From assembly GCF_947494055.1 (NCBI RefSeq), contig NZ_CANLTR010000033.1, positions 1-39,114 on the forward strand: a DNA stretch of 39,114 nt, given 5' to 3'. The notes below the pieces were generated by a model. That model was given only the letters and a program-made list of their open reading frames with translations. It had not been told where the DNA came from and ran no database searches. Both the position numbers and the translations under genes were made by a program. This DNA is from an uncultured Jannaschia sp. (lineage in GTDB: Bacteria; Pseudomonadota; Alphaproteobacteria; Rhodobacterales; Rhodobacteraceae). Shown here piece after piece: positions 23,795-31,275 of the stretch; the stretch's first letter is position 1, and every line of letters begins with the position of its first letter.

Positions 23795-24556
23795 ATGCCA
23801 AGGGATACCACCCAAGATACGAAGACCGCCGCTCTTTACCGGATGATCATGCCGGAGCACACATGCCCGTTCGGCCTGAAATCGAAGAACCTGCTGGAAC
23901 GCGAGGGCTTCCGGGTGGAGGATCATCCACTCCGCACCCGCGAGGAGACAGACGCCTTCAAGCGGAAGCACGACGTCAAGACCACGCCGCAGACCTTTAT
24001 CGACGGTGAGCGGATCGGCGGGTTCGACGACCTTCAGGTGCATTTCGGCAAGAAGGACGCGGATGACGACGGCCTGTCCTATACGCCTGTCATCGCGCTC
24101 TTCTCCGTCGCGGCGCTGACCGCGATCGCCTTTACGTGGTACGCTTTCGAGACACTCTTTACCTGGCAGACGCTCGGCTGGTTCGTCTCGATCTCCATGA
24201 TCCTGCTCGGCCTGCAAAAGCTGAAGGACATCGAGAGCTTCTCGACGATGTTCCTGAACTACGACCTGCTGGCGAAGCGGTGGATACGCTACGGCTACGT
24301 CTATCCATTTGTCGAGACGGGGGCCGGCATCCTGATGACGGCGATGGTCGCGACCTGGCTATCCGCTCCGGCGGCGTTGTTCATCGGCACGGTCGGTGCG
24401 GTCAGCGTCTTCAAGGCGGTCTATGTCGACAAGCGCGAACTCAAATGCGCCTGTGTCGGCGGCGACTCGAACGTACCGCTGGGCTTCGTGTCGTTGACCG
24501 AGAACCTGATGATGGTTGCCATGGCCGTGCTCATGGGGATCGCAACCATCGCGTGA
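23795..24556 (+). CDS. Glutaredoxin-MauE/DoxX fusion membrane protein
   Basis: This 253-residue fusion has residues about 14-85 as a glutaredoxin-like domain with a monothiol CPFG motif (C24) and the TTPQTFIDGERIGGFDDL glutathione-site segment. Residues about 95-250 form four hydrophobic helices resembling MauE/DoxX redox membrane proteins, with a CACVGG cysteine pair near residue 215. The arrangement suggests passing reducing equivalents across or along the membrane. It lies 10 bp after the DUF305 gene and overlaps the DsbA-like gene by 4 bp. A role in keeping copper-binding thiols or delivering electrons in the copper system is inferred. Confidence 0.8.
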   Translation: MPRDTTQDTKTAALYRMIMPEHTCPFGLKSKNLLEREGFRVEDHPLRTREETDAFKRKHDVKTTPQTFIDGERIGGFDDLQVHFGKKDADDDGLSYTPVIALFSVAALTAIAFTWYAFETLFTWQTLGWFVSISMILLGLQKLKDIESFSTMFLNYDLLAKRWIRYGYVYPFVETGAGILMTAMVATWLSAPAALFIGTVGAVSVFKAVYVDKRELKCACVGGDSNVPLGFVSLTENLMMVAMAVLMGIATIA

Positions 24557-25308
24557 ACGACCCCGGCCCACGAAACGACCATTCTTCGAGGCGCAGATTG
24601 CTTCTTGCCGGGATCGGGCTGGCCTCGGCCTATGCGGGTTTGCGCTATGGCTTACCGACCCTGTCGGAGCGACTGCGGGGCCTGCAGTTCGAGGCGCTCG
24701 ACCGGCCCGCCGGCTTCCGACGGCTCGCCTCGACGGGCGGCACGAGTGGCGGCAGCTTGGATCCTTTGATCGGGCTCGTGCCGACGACCGATCCCGTGCG
24801 TCCCTCCTGCCGGGGCCTCTTCGAGACTGTCGCGTCGCCGGGCATTGTGCCGGTCGCTTACTTCACGGACTACAATTGCGCCTATTGCCGGGCCTTGAGC
24901 CCCCGTCTCAAGGCCTTGGACGGCGTTCGTATCACCCTGCATGAGTTGCCGCGTCTCGGAGACGGATCCGTGACGATGGCCCGTGCCGCGCTGGCGGCAG
25001 GTCTGCAAGGCGCCGACCGGTCGTTCCATCACGCCCTGATGCGGACACCTCGACCTTCGCCGGAGGTGATCGCCCGTATCGCGGTCGACCTCGATCTCGA
25101 CCCGGATCGTCTGCGGCTGGACATGGATGCGCCGGAGGTCGCCGGCGCACTGGCTCGCAGCGAAGCGCTGGCCGCCCTGTTCGGCATCTACGCGACGCCG
25201 GCGCTCGTCATCGGCCGCACCCTCGTCGTCGGCGTCGTCGCCTCCGCGACGCTGGATCGGCTCGTCGCCCGTGAAGTCGCAGACGGGCCCGTACCCGCCT
25301 GCGCCTGA
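24553..25308 (+). CDS. DsbA/thioredoxin-fold periplasmic protein
   Basis: This 251-residue protein starts at GTG overlapping the previous stop (GTGA). The N-terminus has a twin-arginine-like leader (RRRLLLAGIGLASAYAG). The thioredoxin-fold active site is CAYC (about residue 109) in AYFTDYNCAYCRALSPRLKA, with a cis-Pro region IYATPALVIG near residue 215, as in DsbA/DsbG-like or thiol oxidoreductases. Its partner is probably the glutaredoxin-MauE protein, together forming a thiol-redox pair in the periplasm. Confidence 0.85.
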   Translation: MNDPGPRNDHSSRRRLLLAGIGLASAYAGLRYGLPTLSERLRGLQFEALDRPAGFRRLASTGGTSGGSLDPLIGLVPTTDPVRPSCRGLFETVASPGIVPVAYFTDYNCAYCRALSPRLKALDGVRITLHELPRLGDGSVTMARAALAAGLQGADRSFHHALMRTPRPSPEVIARIAVDLDLDPDRLRLDMDAPEVAGALARSEALAALFGIYATPALVIGRTLVVGVVASATLDRLVAREVADGPVPACA

Positions 25309-25312
25309 ACCG

Positions 25313-25759
25313 TCAACCTGCAGGATAGGCCGCGAAGACCTCCGAGGAGCCGTCCTTGCGGATAAGCAGAACGTCGAACGCGTCCCCGCCCTCGCGCGGT
25401 CCCATTCCGGGCGTGCCGACGACCATACCCGGGACCGACAGGCCGACCGCATCGGGACGCTCCGCCAGCAGGCGTTCGACATCGCTCGCCGGAACGTGCC
25501 CTTCGATGACATAGCCGTCCACCTGCGCGGTGTGGCAGGACATCAGTGCGCCTGGAACGCCGAGGTCCGTCTTCAACGCGGTGAGTTCGTCGTCGGACAG
25601 GTCCATCTTCGTCATGTCGTGGCCGGCCGCCGCCATATGCTGGATCCAGGCCCCGCAACAGCCGCAGGTGGGCGATTTCGCGACCTCGATCTCCGCGGCC
25701 TGCGTCGCGACGGGGGACAGCAGTGCCAGTACGACGCCAGCAGGTTTCGGGAACGTCAT
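25313..25759 (-). CDS. DUF411 (CopG-like) periplasmic metal-binding protein
   Basis: This 148-residue protein has a signal peptide (MTFPKPAGVVLALLSPVATQA) and the DUF411 signature SPTCGCCGAWIQHM, followed by MSCHTAQVDGYVIEGHVPA and DAVGLSVPGMVVGTPGM. DUF411 proteins such as CopG of copper loci are exported and carry a CxCC-type Cu site. It is convergent with the DsbA-like gene (stops 5 bp apart) and has its own CueR-type promoter on the minus strand, so it should belong to the CueR regulon. Confidence 0.92.
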   Translation of the reverse strand: MTFPKPAGVVLALLSPVATQAAEIEVAKSPTCGCCGAWIQHMAAAGHDMTKMDLSDDELTALKTDLGVPGALMSCHTAQVDGYVIEGHVPASDVERLLAERPDAVGLSVPGMVVGTPGMGPREGGDAFDVLLIRKDGSSEVFAAYPAG

Positions 25760-26068
25760 GAGTCTTTTCCTCCAATAGGCAAACAAGCGCCGGTCGGGCC
25801 GGATTGCATTTGGGGACCTGGCGGCTTCCATCGCGGGAAGGTCAAGGCCGGGCTTGGAACGTTCCGCACCGTGATGCACCAAGTGTCGCACCGGCTTTGG
25901 ACCACGGTGAGGGTCACGTCCATATCGCTTCAACAGAGTGATCGATCAGGCCGTGGCGCTTCGGAGAGCGATCCGCTCGCGACAGGACGAAAATTTTTCC
26001 GAAGCCTCCTGCGCTGGACCCCAATTCCGTGAATTGACAGGTGATCTTTGCCGCCATACCTCGACAGC
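25760..26068. promoter_or_regulatory. Divergent regulatory gap between the DUF411 gene and the tolC-type operon
   Basis: This is a 309-bp stretch without a gene. It contains the CueR-type promoter of the DUF411 gene on the minus strand, and on the plus strand TTGACA (26034-26039) with 17 bp to TACCTC (26057-26062), only 7 bp before the next ATG. Confidence 0.5.
25815..25845 (-). promoter_or_regulatory. CueR-type promoter for the DUF411 gene
   Basis: On the minus strand TTGACC (complement of 25840-25845) is followed by the dyad ACCTTCC-CGCGAT-GGAAGCC. This is nearly the same operator as in front of copA. The -10 around 25815-25820 is poor, as expected for an activator-dependent promoter. Confidence 0.75.
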
Positions 26069-26446
26069 ATGACCGCGCTCGCCGCCCTGTCCCATGCAAT
26101 CCGCACGACCATGGTTCTGATCCTGGTCGGCGTTCTCGCGTTCGGGTCGCTGGCGGGTCCCGCTGCCGCGTCAGCTGCGGATCACCATTCGGCCGTTGCT
26201 GTGGCGGATGGCGATCAGGACCATGCGCTGACGGCCGGCGAACCCTGTCCCGCCGGGGCGGATACCATCACCCGTGACATGGATGACGGTGCCTGCTGCA
26301 TCGGAACCTGTACGACGATCCTAGGCATCCTTCCCGTCGCGACCGTGCCCCTTGCGCGCATCGGCACGATCGAGCCGTTCGATCCGCAGGTCGCCGCGCA
26401 GGACCGCAACAACGAGTTCGTCCGTCCGCCGTCACTGACAATCTGA
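26069..26446 (+). CDS. Exported or anchored Cys/His-containing protein of unknown function
   Basis: This 125-residue protein has an N-terminal hydrophobic segment (TTMVLILVGVLAFGSLAGPA) that could be a signal or anchor. A His/Asp-rich stretch (ADHHSAVAVADGDQDH) follows, then a cysteine cluster (EPCPAG and DDGACCIGTC), with NNEFVRPPSLTI at the end. I do not recognise a named family. The Cys/His clusters and the copper context suggest metal binding. There is no clear ribosome-binding site; a promoter-like pair 7 bp upstream would make the transcript leaderless. Confidence 0.65.
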   Translation: MTALAALSHAIRTTMVLILVGVLAFGSLAGPAAASAADHHSAVAVADGDQDHALTAGEPCPAGADTITRDMDDGACCIGTCTTILGILPVATVPLARIGTIEPFDPQVAAQDRNNEFVRPPSLTI

Positions 26447-26450
26447 TCGC

Positions 26451-26466
26451 GGCCCGCATGCGGGCC
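26451..26466. repeat. 16-bp perfect palindrome
   Basis: GGCCCGCATGCGGGCC lies 4 bp after the preceding stop. As RNA it could form a 6-bp stem with a 4-base loop, without a T-run. It is either a weak terminator or a protein-binding site. Confidence 0.45.
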
Positions 26467-26525
26467 TGACTTCGGATTGATGGCGCCCGTCCGAGGGTGC
26501 CGGCTCGAGACGAGCAGGACTTTTG

Positions 26526-26747
26526 ATGACATCGAGATTCTACCTGGCCGGGGCCCTTCCCCTGGCGCTGGCCTCCTGTGGCGGTGCCACGGCGTTGCCG
26601 GATGTGACCTACCTCACGAAGCCCGCTGCCGAGGCCGTCACACCACGACGGACCGGATATGCCAGCCCCATTCGCAATTACACGGCCCGTCCGGTCGTCG
26701 AACCGTCCGACTGGCGGGACCTGAACCGCGCGCAGGAACCGCAATGA
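26526..26747 (+). CDS. Small lipoprotein
   Basis: This 73-residue protein has a lipoprotein signal peptide (MTSRFYLAGALPLALASC, lipobox LASC). The mature part is short, polar and proline-rich, with no domain I recognise. Its stop overlaps the ATG of the TolC-type gene (ATGA), so the two are co-translated; an accessory role to the outer-membrane protein is inferred. Confidence 0.75.
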   Translation: MTSRFYLAGALPLALASCGGATALPDVTYLTKPAAEAVTPRRTGYASPIRNYTARPVVEPSDWRDLNRAQEPQ

Positions 26748-28219
26748 GCGCCGCATTAAAAAGGACGGCTCTTTTGCTGCCGCTCGCGCTCGGAGCATGC
26801 GCCTCGACGCTGCCGCCCGGGATCACCGCGCCCGATGCGGGCTTCCGACTCGTCGCCGACCGGACGCAGGCCACCACGGGGCGCCGTTCGGTCTGGCTGC
26901 AGAGCGCGTCGCAGGCGCAGCAGGTCGCGGAAGAGGTTCACGCCTTGACGCATCAGAGGACGATCTCGGCCGATACGGCGGTGCAGGTCGCGCTTCTGAA
27001 CAATCGCGGCCTGCAGGCATCCTATGCCGAGATCGGCCTGTCGGCGGCCGAGGTCTGGCAACAGGCGACGCCGGAGAACCCGGTGGTCGCCCTGGGCGTC
27101 CTCGGCATCGGCGCGCCGGAGGTCGGCGCGTTCCGGGCGATCGAGTCCCTCGTTGCCGTGAACCTTCTCGACGCGCCGACACGCCGGCGGCGCGTCGCGG
27201 TGGCACAGGCCGGGTTCCAGCGCGCGCAGATGCAGGCGGTGGTCGACACGCTGTCGCTTGCCCACGCCACTCGCACGGCCTGGATCGACGCCGTCGCGGC
27301 GTTCGAGACGGTCGCGCTCCTCTCCCGAGCCGCGCAAGCTGCGGATGCCTCCTCGGAACTGGCCCTCGAACTGGGTCGGACGGGCGCGCTCAACCGTGCG
27401 GCGCAGGCCCGGGAACAGGTCTTCGACGCCGAGCTGGCGGCGCAGACGGCGGAAGCCCGTCTTGCGGCGACCGCGGCAAAGGAGAACCTGACCCGGCTCA
27501 TGGGGCTCTGGGGCAGCGAGGTGGACTACTATGTCCCCGACGCTCTGCCGGCCTTGCCGGGCGGTCTGCGCTCGACGTCCGGGATCGAGGCCACGGCGCT
27601 TCGCAACCGGGTCGACCTCGCCGTGGCGCGGCTGGGTCTCGCCGCGACGGCGCGGGCCTACGGACTGACCGACGCGACGCGGACGCTGACCGACCTCGAG
27701 GTGATCTCGGGCGTGGAGCTGGAGCGGGAACCGGTCGACGAGGGCGACGGCGAGATCGAGCAGGGATTGACGCCGCAGGTCGAGGTCGAATTCGCCATCC
27801 CGATCTTCGACAGCGGCCGCGCCCGGCTGCGCACGGCCGAGCTGACCTACCTGCAAGCCGCGAACGTGCTGGCCGAGGCCGCGGTGGCCGTGCGCTCCGA
27901 GGCGCGCGATGCCGAGACCCAGTATCGCGGCAGCTACGAGATCGCCCGTCAGTACCGCGACGTCGTGCTGCCGTTGCGCCAGATCATCGACGAGGAATCC
28001 CTGCTCGCGAACAACGGGATGATTACCAGCACGTTCGAGCTGCTGATCGACATCCGGGCGGGCCTTGGCAGCCAGCTCGATGCCGCGGGAGCCAAGCAGC
28101 GCTTCTGGCTCGCCGCGGCCGGGCTCGACGCCGCGATCTACGGCGGCGCCGGGGGCGCTGCCGCGGGCGAGGGTGGAGCCGGCGTCGACCTCGCCGGCGA
28201 AGGCGGAGCCGGACATTGA
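26744..28219 (+). CDS. TolC-family outer-membrane lipoprotein
   Basis: This 491-residue outer-membrane efflux protein has a signal ending LLLPLALGAC (lipobox, C18) and two repeats of TolC-type helices, with long Ala/Gln/Glu-rich coiled segments. The VEVEFAIPIFDSGRARLRTAELTYLQ-like region typical of OEP family proteins lies near residue 345. The C-terminus is a Gly/Ala-rich tail (YGGAGGAAAGEGG). No RND pump or adaptor is encoded nearby, so in this locus it may work with the multicopper oxidase or with a pump elsewhere; such lone outer-membrane factors are frequent beside copper oxidases. It overlaps the lipoprotein gene by 4 bp. Confidence 0.88.
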   Translation: MSAALKRTALLLPLALGACASTLPPGITAPDAGFRLVADRTQATTGRRSVWLQSASQAQQVAEEVHALTHQRTISADTAVQVALLNNRGLQASYAEIGLSAAEVWQQATPENPVVALGVLGIGAPEVGAFRAIESLVAVNLLDAPTRRRRVAVAQAGFQRAQMQAVVDTLSLAHATRTAWIDAVAAFETVALLSRAAQAADASSELALELGRTGALNRAAQAREQVFDAELAAQTAEARLAATAAKENLTRLMGLWGSEVDYYVPDALPALPGGLRSTSGIEATALRNRVDLAVARLGLAATARAYGLTDATRTLTDLEVISGVELEREPVDEGDGEIEQGLTPQVEVEFAIPIFDSGRARLRTAELTYLQAANVLAEAAVAVRSEARDAETQYRGSYEIARQYRDVVLPLRQIIDEESLLANNGMITSTFELLIDIRAGLGSQLDAAGAKQRFWLAAAGLDAAIYGGAGGAAAGEGGAGVDLAGEGGAGH

Positions 28220-28248
28220 CCCAAGCCAACCAAAGAAGGGATCGACCG

Positions 28249-29652
28249 ATGATGAACCGACGTCAACTTTTGGGAACCGGGATGGCCGGAGCCGCCGGCG
28301 CGGCCATGGTCTCGACGCAGGCCTGGTCGCAGACCTCGAACCGAAGTCTTCCCGAAGCCGCACTGACCTCCGCGTCGGGGACGGAGGCACCACTCGCCCC
28401 GCATACGGGGCCGGACTACAACCCTGTCGTTACGCTCAACGGCTGGACGCTGCCCTGGCGCGTGAAGGACGGCGTCAAGGAGTTCCACCTTGTGGCCGAA
28501 CCGGTCGAGCGCGAGCTGACCGAAGGCACGGTGGCCCATCTCTGGGGCTACAACGGCACCTCGATCGGACCGACGATCGAGGCCGTCGAGGGCGACCGGG
28601 TGCGCATCTTCGTGACCAACCGCCTGCCCGAGCCCACGACGGTGCATTGGCACGGCCTCATCATCCCATCGGGCATGGACGGGGTCCACGGCCTGAGCGG
28701 GCCCGGCATCCCGACCGGCAAGACCTTCGCCTACGAGTTCGACCTCGTGAAGTCCGGTACCTTCATGTACCACCCCCATGCCGACGAGATGACCCAGATG
28801 GCCATGGGCATGATGGGCATGTTCATCGTGCATCCGAAGGACCCCTCCTTCCGTCGCGTCGACCGCGACTTCCTGATCATGCTGAACGCCTTCGACATCG
28901 ATCCGGGCACCTACGTCCCGCGCGTGATGGAGATGACGGACTTCAATCTGTGGACCTGGAACTCCCGGGTCTTTCCCGGCATCGATCCGCTCGTGGTGAG
29001 CCGGGGCGACGACGTGCGGGTGCGCGTCGGCAACCTGACGATGACGAACCACCCGATCCACATGCACGGCTACGACTTCAAGGTGTCGTGCACCGACGGA
29101 GGATGGGTTCCGCCCGAAGCGGCCTGGCCCGAAGTGTCGATCGACATTCCGGTCGGCGCGATGCGGGCCTTCGACTTCCGGGCCGATCACCTGGGCGACT
29201 GGGCGATCCACTGCCACAAGTCGCACCATACGATGAACGCCATGGGCCACGAGATTCCGACCTTCATCGGCGCGAACAAGACCCGCGTGGCCGAGAAGAT
29301 CCGCAGGCTGCAGCCGGAATACATGCCGATGGGCACGGCCGGCATGGCCGACATGGGCATGATGGAGATGCCCATCCCCGACAACACGGCCCCGATGATG
29401 AACGGCTGGGGCAAGTACGGCCCCATCGAGATGGGCGGCATGTTCTCGGTGGTGAAGGTCCGCGAAAGGATCGCCGCGAACGATTACAGCGATCCCGGCT
29501 GGTACGACAGTCCGCCGGAAACCACGGTGGCCGAATGGACGGGCGACGTGCCCGAACCCGCGCAGGTCGCCGATGCCGTCACGCGCTACACCGAACCTGC
29601 CCCGCTCAGTCGTCAGCTCACCCCCGGCAACCGTGCAGCGGAAAAGTCCTGA
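28249..29652 (+). CDS. Multicopper oxidase with compact, two-domain-like spacing
   Basis: This 467-residue Tat-exported oxidase (MMNRRQLLGTGMAGAAGAA) has all four copper-ligand motifs: HWHG (133-136), HPHAD (175-179), HPIHMHG (268-274) and HCHKSHHTMNAM (321-332), the last with the T1 Cys322. Only about 135 residues separate the first and third motifs. Three-domain enzymes such as the PcoA-like protein here have about 390, so the central cupredoxin domain is missing. The about 130 C-terminal residues are Met-rich (MPMGTAGMADMGMMEMP). It probably oxidises Cu(I) in the periplasm. Confidence 0.9.
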   Translation: MMNRRQLLGTGMAGAAGAAMVSTQAWSQTSNRSLPEAALTSASGTEAPLAPHTGPDYNPVVTLNGWTLPWRVKDGVKEFHLVAEPVERELTEGTVAHLWGYNGTSIGPTIEAVEGDRVRIFVTNRLPEPTTVHWHGLIIPSGMDGVHGLSGPGIPTGKTFAYEFDLVKSGTFMYHPHADEMTQMAMGMMGMFIVHPKDPSFRRVDRDFLIMLNAFDIDPGTYVPRVMEMTDFNLWTWNSRVFPGIDPLVVSRGDDVRVRVGNLTMTNHPIHMHGYDFKVSCTDGGWVPPEAAWPEVSIDIPVGAMRAFDFRADHLGDWAIHCHKSHHTMNAMGHEIPTFIGANKTRVAEKIRRLQPEYMPMGTAGMADMGMMEMPIPDNTAPMMNGWGKYGPIEMGGMFSVVKVRERIAANDYSDPGWYDSPPETTVAEWTGDVPEPAQVADAVTRYTEPAPLSRQLTPGNRAAEKS

Positions 29653-29653
29653 G

Positions 29654-30139
29654 ATGACGCGGACATTCACGCTGGCCGCCCTGATCGCCGCCCTCGCTGC
29701 TCCGGCCTCCGCCACGCGCTTTCACAACGGCAAGCATGCCGATGCGGAGGCGATCGGCTATCCGAGCGACGCCGGCGCGGTGGATCGGACGATCACGGTG
29801 TCGATGCGCGACGCGCCCGACGGCACGATGGCCTTCGATCCCGGCGACATCGCCGTCCAAGAGGGCGAAACCCTTCGCATCGTCCTGCGGAACGACGGCT
29901 CCATGCCCCATGAATTCGTCATGGGCACGCCGGGAGAGATCGCGGATCACCTCGCGGTCATGCGCGGCGTGTCCGACATGGATCACGACGCGGCCTTCGC
30001 CGCCCGCCTCGATCCCGGCAAGGCCGGAACCCTGATCTGGACGTTCGCGGACGAAGGGTCGTTCGCCTACGCCTGCCTGATCCCGGGCCACTACGGCGCC
30101 GGAATGCTCGGTCGACTGACGGTCGACCGAAACGACTGA
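29654..30139 (+). CDS. Cupredoxin-like periplasmic copper protein (copy 1)
   Basis: This 161-residue protein has a signal peptide (MTRTFTLAALIAALAAPASA). The cupredoxin fold carries T1-type ligands: His in MPHEFVMG (about residue 97), and Cys, His and Met in YACLIPGHYGAGM near the C-terminus. It starts 1 bp after the oxidase stop and is followed by a paralogue. It is likely an electron or copper carrier for the multicopper oxidase. Confidence 0.88.
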   Translation: MTRTFTLAALIAALAAPASATRFHNGKHADAEAIGYPSDAGAVDRTITVSMRDAPDGTMAFDPGDIAVQEGETLRIVLRNDGSMPHEFVMGTPGEIADHLAVMRGVSDMDHDAAFAARLDPGKAGTLIWTFADEGSFAYACLIPGHYGAGMLGRLTVDRND

Positions 30140-30166
30140 CGAACCCAACCGCAAGGAGAAAGCTTC

Positions 30167-30643
30167 ATGACCAGATTAACGATCCTGACCGCCGCACTCG
30201 TCGCGCTGTCCGCGCCGCTTCATGCCGCCGGCAATCACGACGGGGGCCACGATGGCGAGATGGCGATCGGCCAGCCCGGAGATCCGTCGCAGGTGGACCG
30301 TACCGTCGAGGTCTCGATGGTCGAGACCGAGGACGCCGAGATGCTGTTCGAGCCACGCGACCTGTCCTTCGAGGCGGGCGAGACGGTCCGCTTCGTGATC
30401 ACCAATACCGGCATGCTCGAGCACGAGTTCGTCCTCGATACGATGGAGGAGATCGCGGAGCATAAGGAGATGATGGAGCGGTTTCCGGAGATGGAGCACG
30501 ACGATCCGAACGCGTTGCGCCTCGAACCCGGCGAAAGCGGCGAGATCGTCTGGACCTTCGCCGACGACGGCACCTTCGAATATGCCTGCCTGATCCCCGG
30601 CCACTACGAAAGCGGCATGCACGGCCCCCTCGTCGTCAACTGA
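30167..30643 (+). CDS. Cupredoxin-like periplasmic copper protein (copy 2)
   Basis: This 158-residue paralogue of the preceding gene has a signal peptide (MTRLTILTAALVALSAPLHA), a His-rich mature start (GNHDGGHDGE), then LEHEFVLDT and YACLIPGHYESGM with the same copper ligands. The region between the ligands is more acidic and Met-rich than in copy 1 (EHKEMMERFPEMEHDD), suggesting extra Cu sites. An AAGGAG lies upstream of the ATG. A tandem duplication followed by divergence is the simplest history. Confidence 0.88.
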   Translation: MTRLTILTAALVALSAPLHAAGNHDGGHDGEMAIGQPGDPSQVDRTVEVSMVETEDAEMLFEPRDLSFEAGETVRFVITNTGMLEHEFVLDTMEEIAEHKEMMERFPEMEHDDPNALRLEPGESGEIVWTFADDGTFEYACLIPGHYESGMHGPLVVN

Positions 30644-30686
30644 GCGGCCGTAAACCCGACGCCTCTTCTTTCAAGGAACCTTACAC

Positions 30687-30983
30687 ATGAAGACGCTCAT
30701 CCTCTCGGCCGCCACTGCGGCTACCCTCGCCTTTGCGGGTGCCCCGACCACCTTGCTCGCGCAAGACGCCGCCTACACCAAGGGCAGCGTCAAGGCGATC
30801 GATGCCGAGGCCGGCAAGGTCACCATCATTCATGAGGAACTCGCGAATCTCGGCATGCCGGCCATGACCATGGTCTTTCGCGCGGATGAAGAGACGCTCG
30901 CCCGGATGTCGGAGGGCGACGACATCGAGTTCGTGGCCGACCGCGTCGAAGGCAAGCTCACAGTGGTCGATCTGAAGAACTAG
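30687..30983 (+). CDS. CusF-like periplasmic copper-binding protein
   Basis: This 98-residue protein has a signal peptide (MKTLILSAATAATLAFAGAP) and a CusF OB-fold: YTKGSVKAIDAEAGKVTIIH followed by LGMPAMTMVFRA. His in IIHEEL and the MxM in PAMTM match the E. coli CusF ligands. The position of the cation-pi tryptophan of E. coli CusF (NWPEMTM) is Met here (GMPAMTM), as in many CusF-like proteins. No CusABC pump is present in the window, so it probably buffers periplasmic copper for the oxidases. Confidence 0.9.
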   Translation: MKTLILSAATAATLAFAGAPTTLLAQDAAYTKGSVKAIDAEAGKVTIIHEELANLGMPAMTMVFRADEETLARMSEGDDIEFVADRVEGKLTVVDLKN

Positions 30984-31275
30984 CATCGATGCTCCTCGGG
31001 GCATCGTCATGGATCCGAGGCTCGCCCGCGGATCCCTGTTCCCGGACCGGGGTCAATTCCCCTCGTGCCCGGTCCGGGAGTTTCTGACGAAAGGCCAACG
31101 GGCTACTGGCAAGAGGTCGCGCGAGCGACGTACGCGATCGTACGGCCTCTTTCCCTACAGCGCTGGAAGTTTGCGAACGATCCGACCAAGGGCGCGGCGT
31201 CGTCCGACCGATGGCCTTCTCCAGGCATTCTCCAATCCTGAACCGAGCCCTGACCGTACCGGAAAGACACGCAAG
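30984..31275. other. Intergenic leader region before pcoA
   Basis: This is a 292-bp gap without a gene that I can support. It holds a strong hairpin (31040-31079) and a repeated CGTACG (31129-31134 and 31139-31144). No CueR-type dyad was seen, so pcoAB is either expressed from an unrecognised promoter or by read-through past the hairpin. Confidence 0.45.
31040..31079 (+). terminator. Perfect 12-bp hairpin between cusF-like gene and pcoA
   Basis: TCCCGGACCGGG and CCCGGTCCGGGA pair perfectly around a 16-base loop (31052-31067). The loop itself holds GTCAATT followed by CCCC, so an alternative pairing with GGGG exists. Only TTTCTG follows. It may be a terminator or attenuator. Confidence 0.55.

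Noticed and set aside
26797-28248. Long plus-strand frame in front of the multicopper oxidase
   Set aside because: This part is out of frame with the TolC-type gene and is Arg/Gly-rich noise; the oxidase starts at 28249 with its Tat leader.
31040-31079. tRNA-like T-arm (GGGGTCAATTCCCC)
   Set aside because: No acceptor, D-arm or anticodon arm can be fitted around it, so it is treated as a hairpin.
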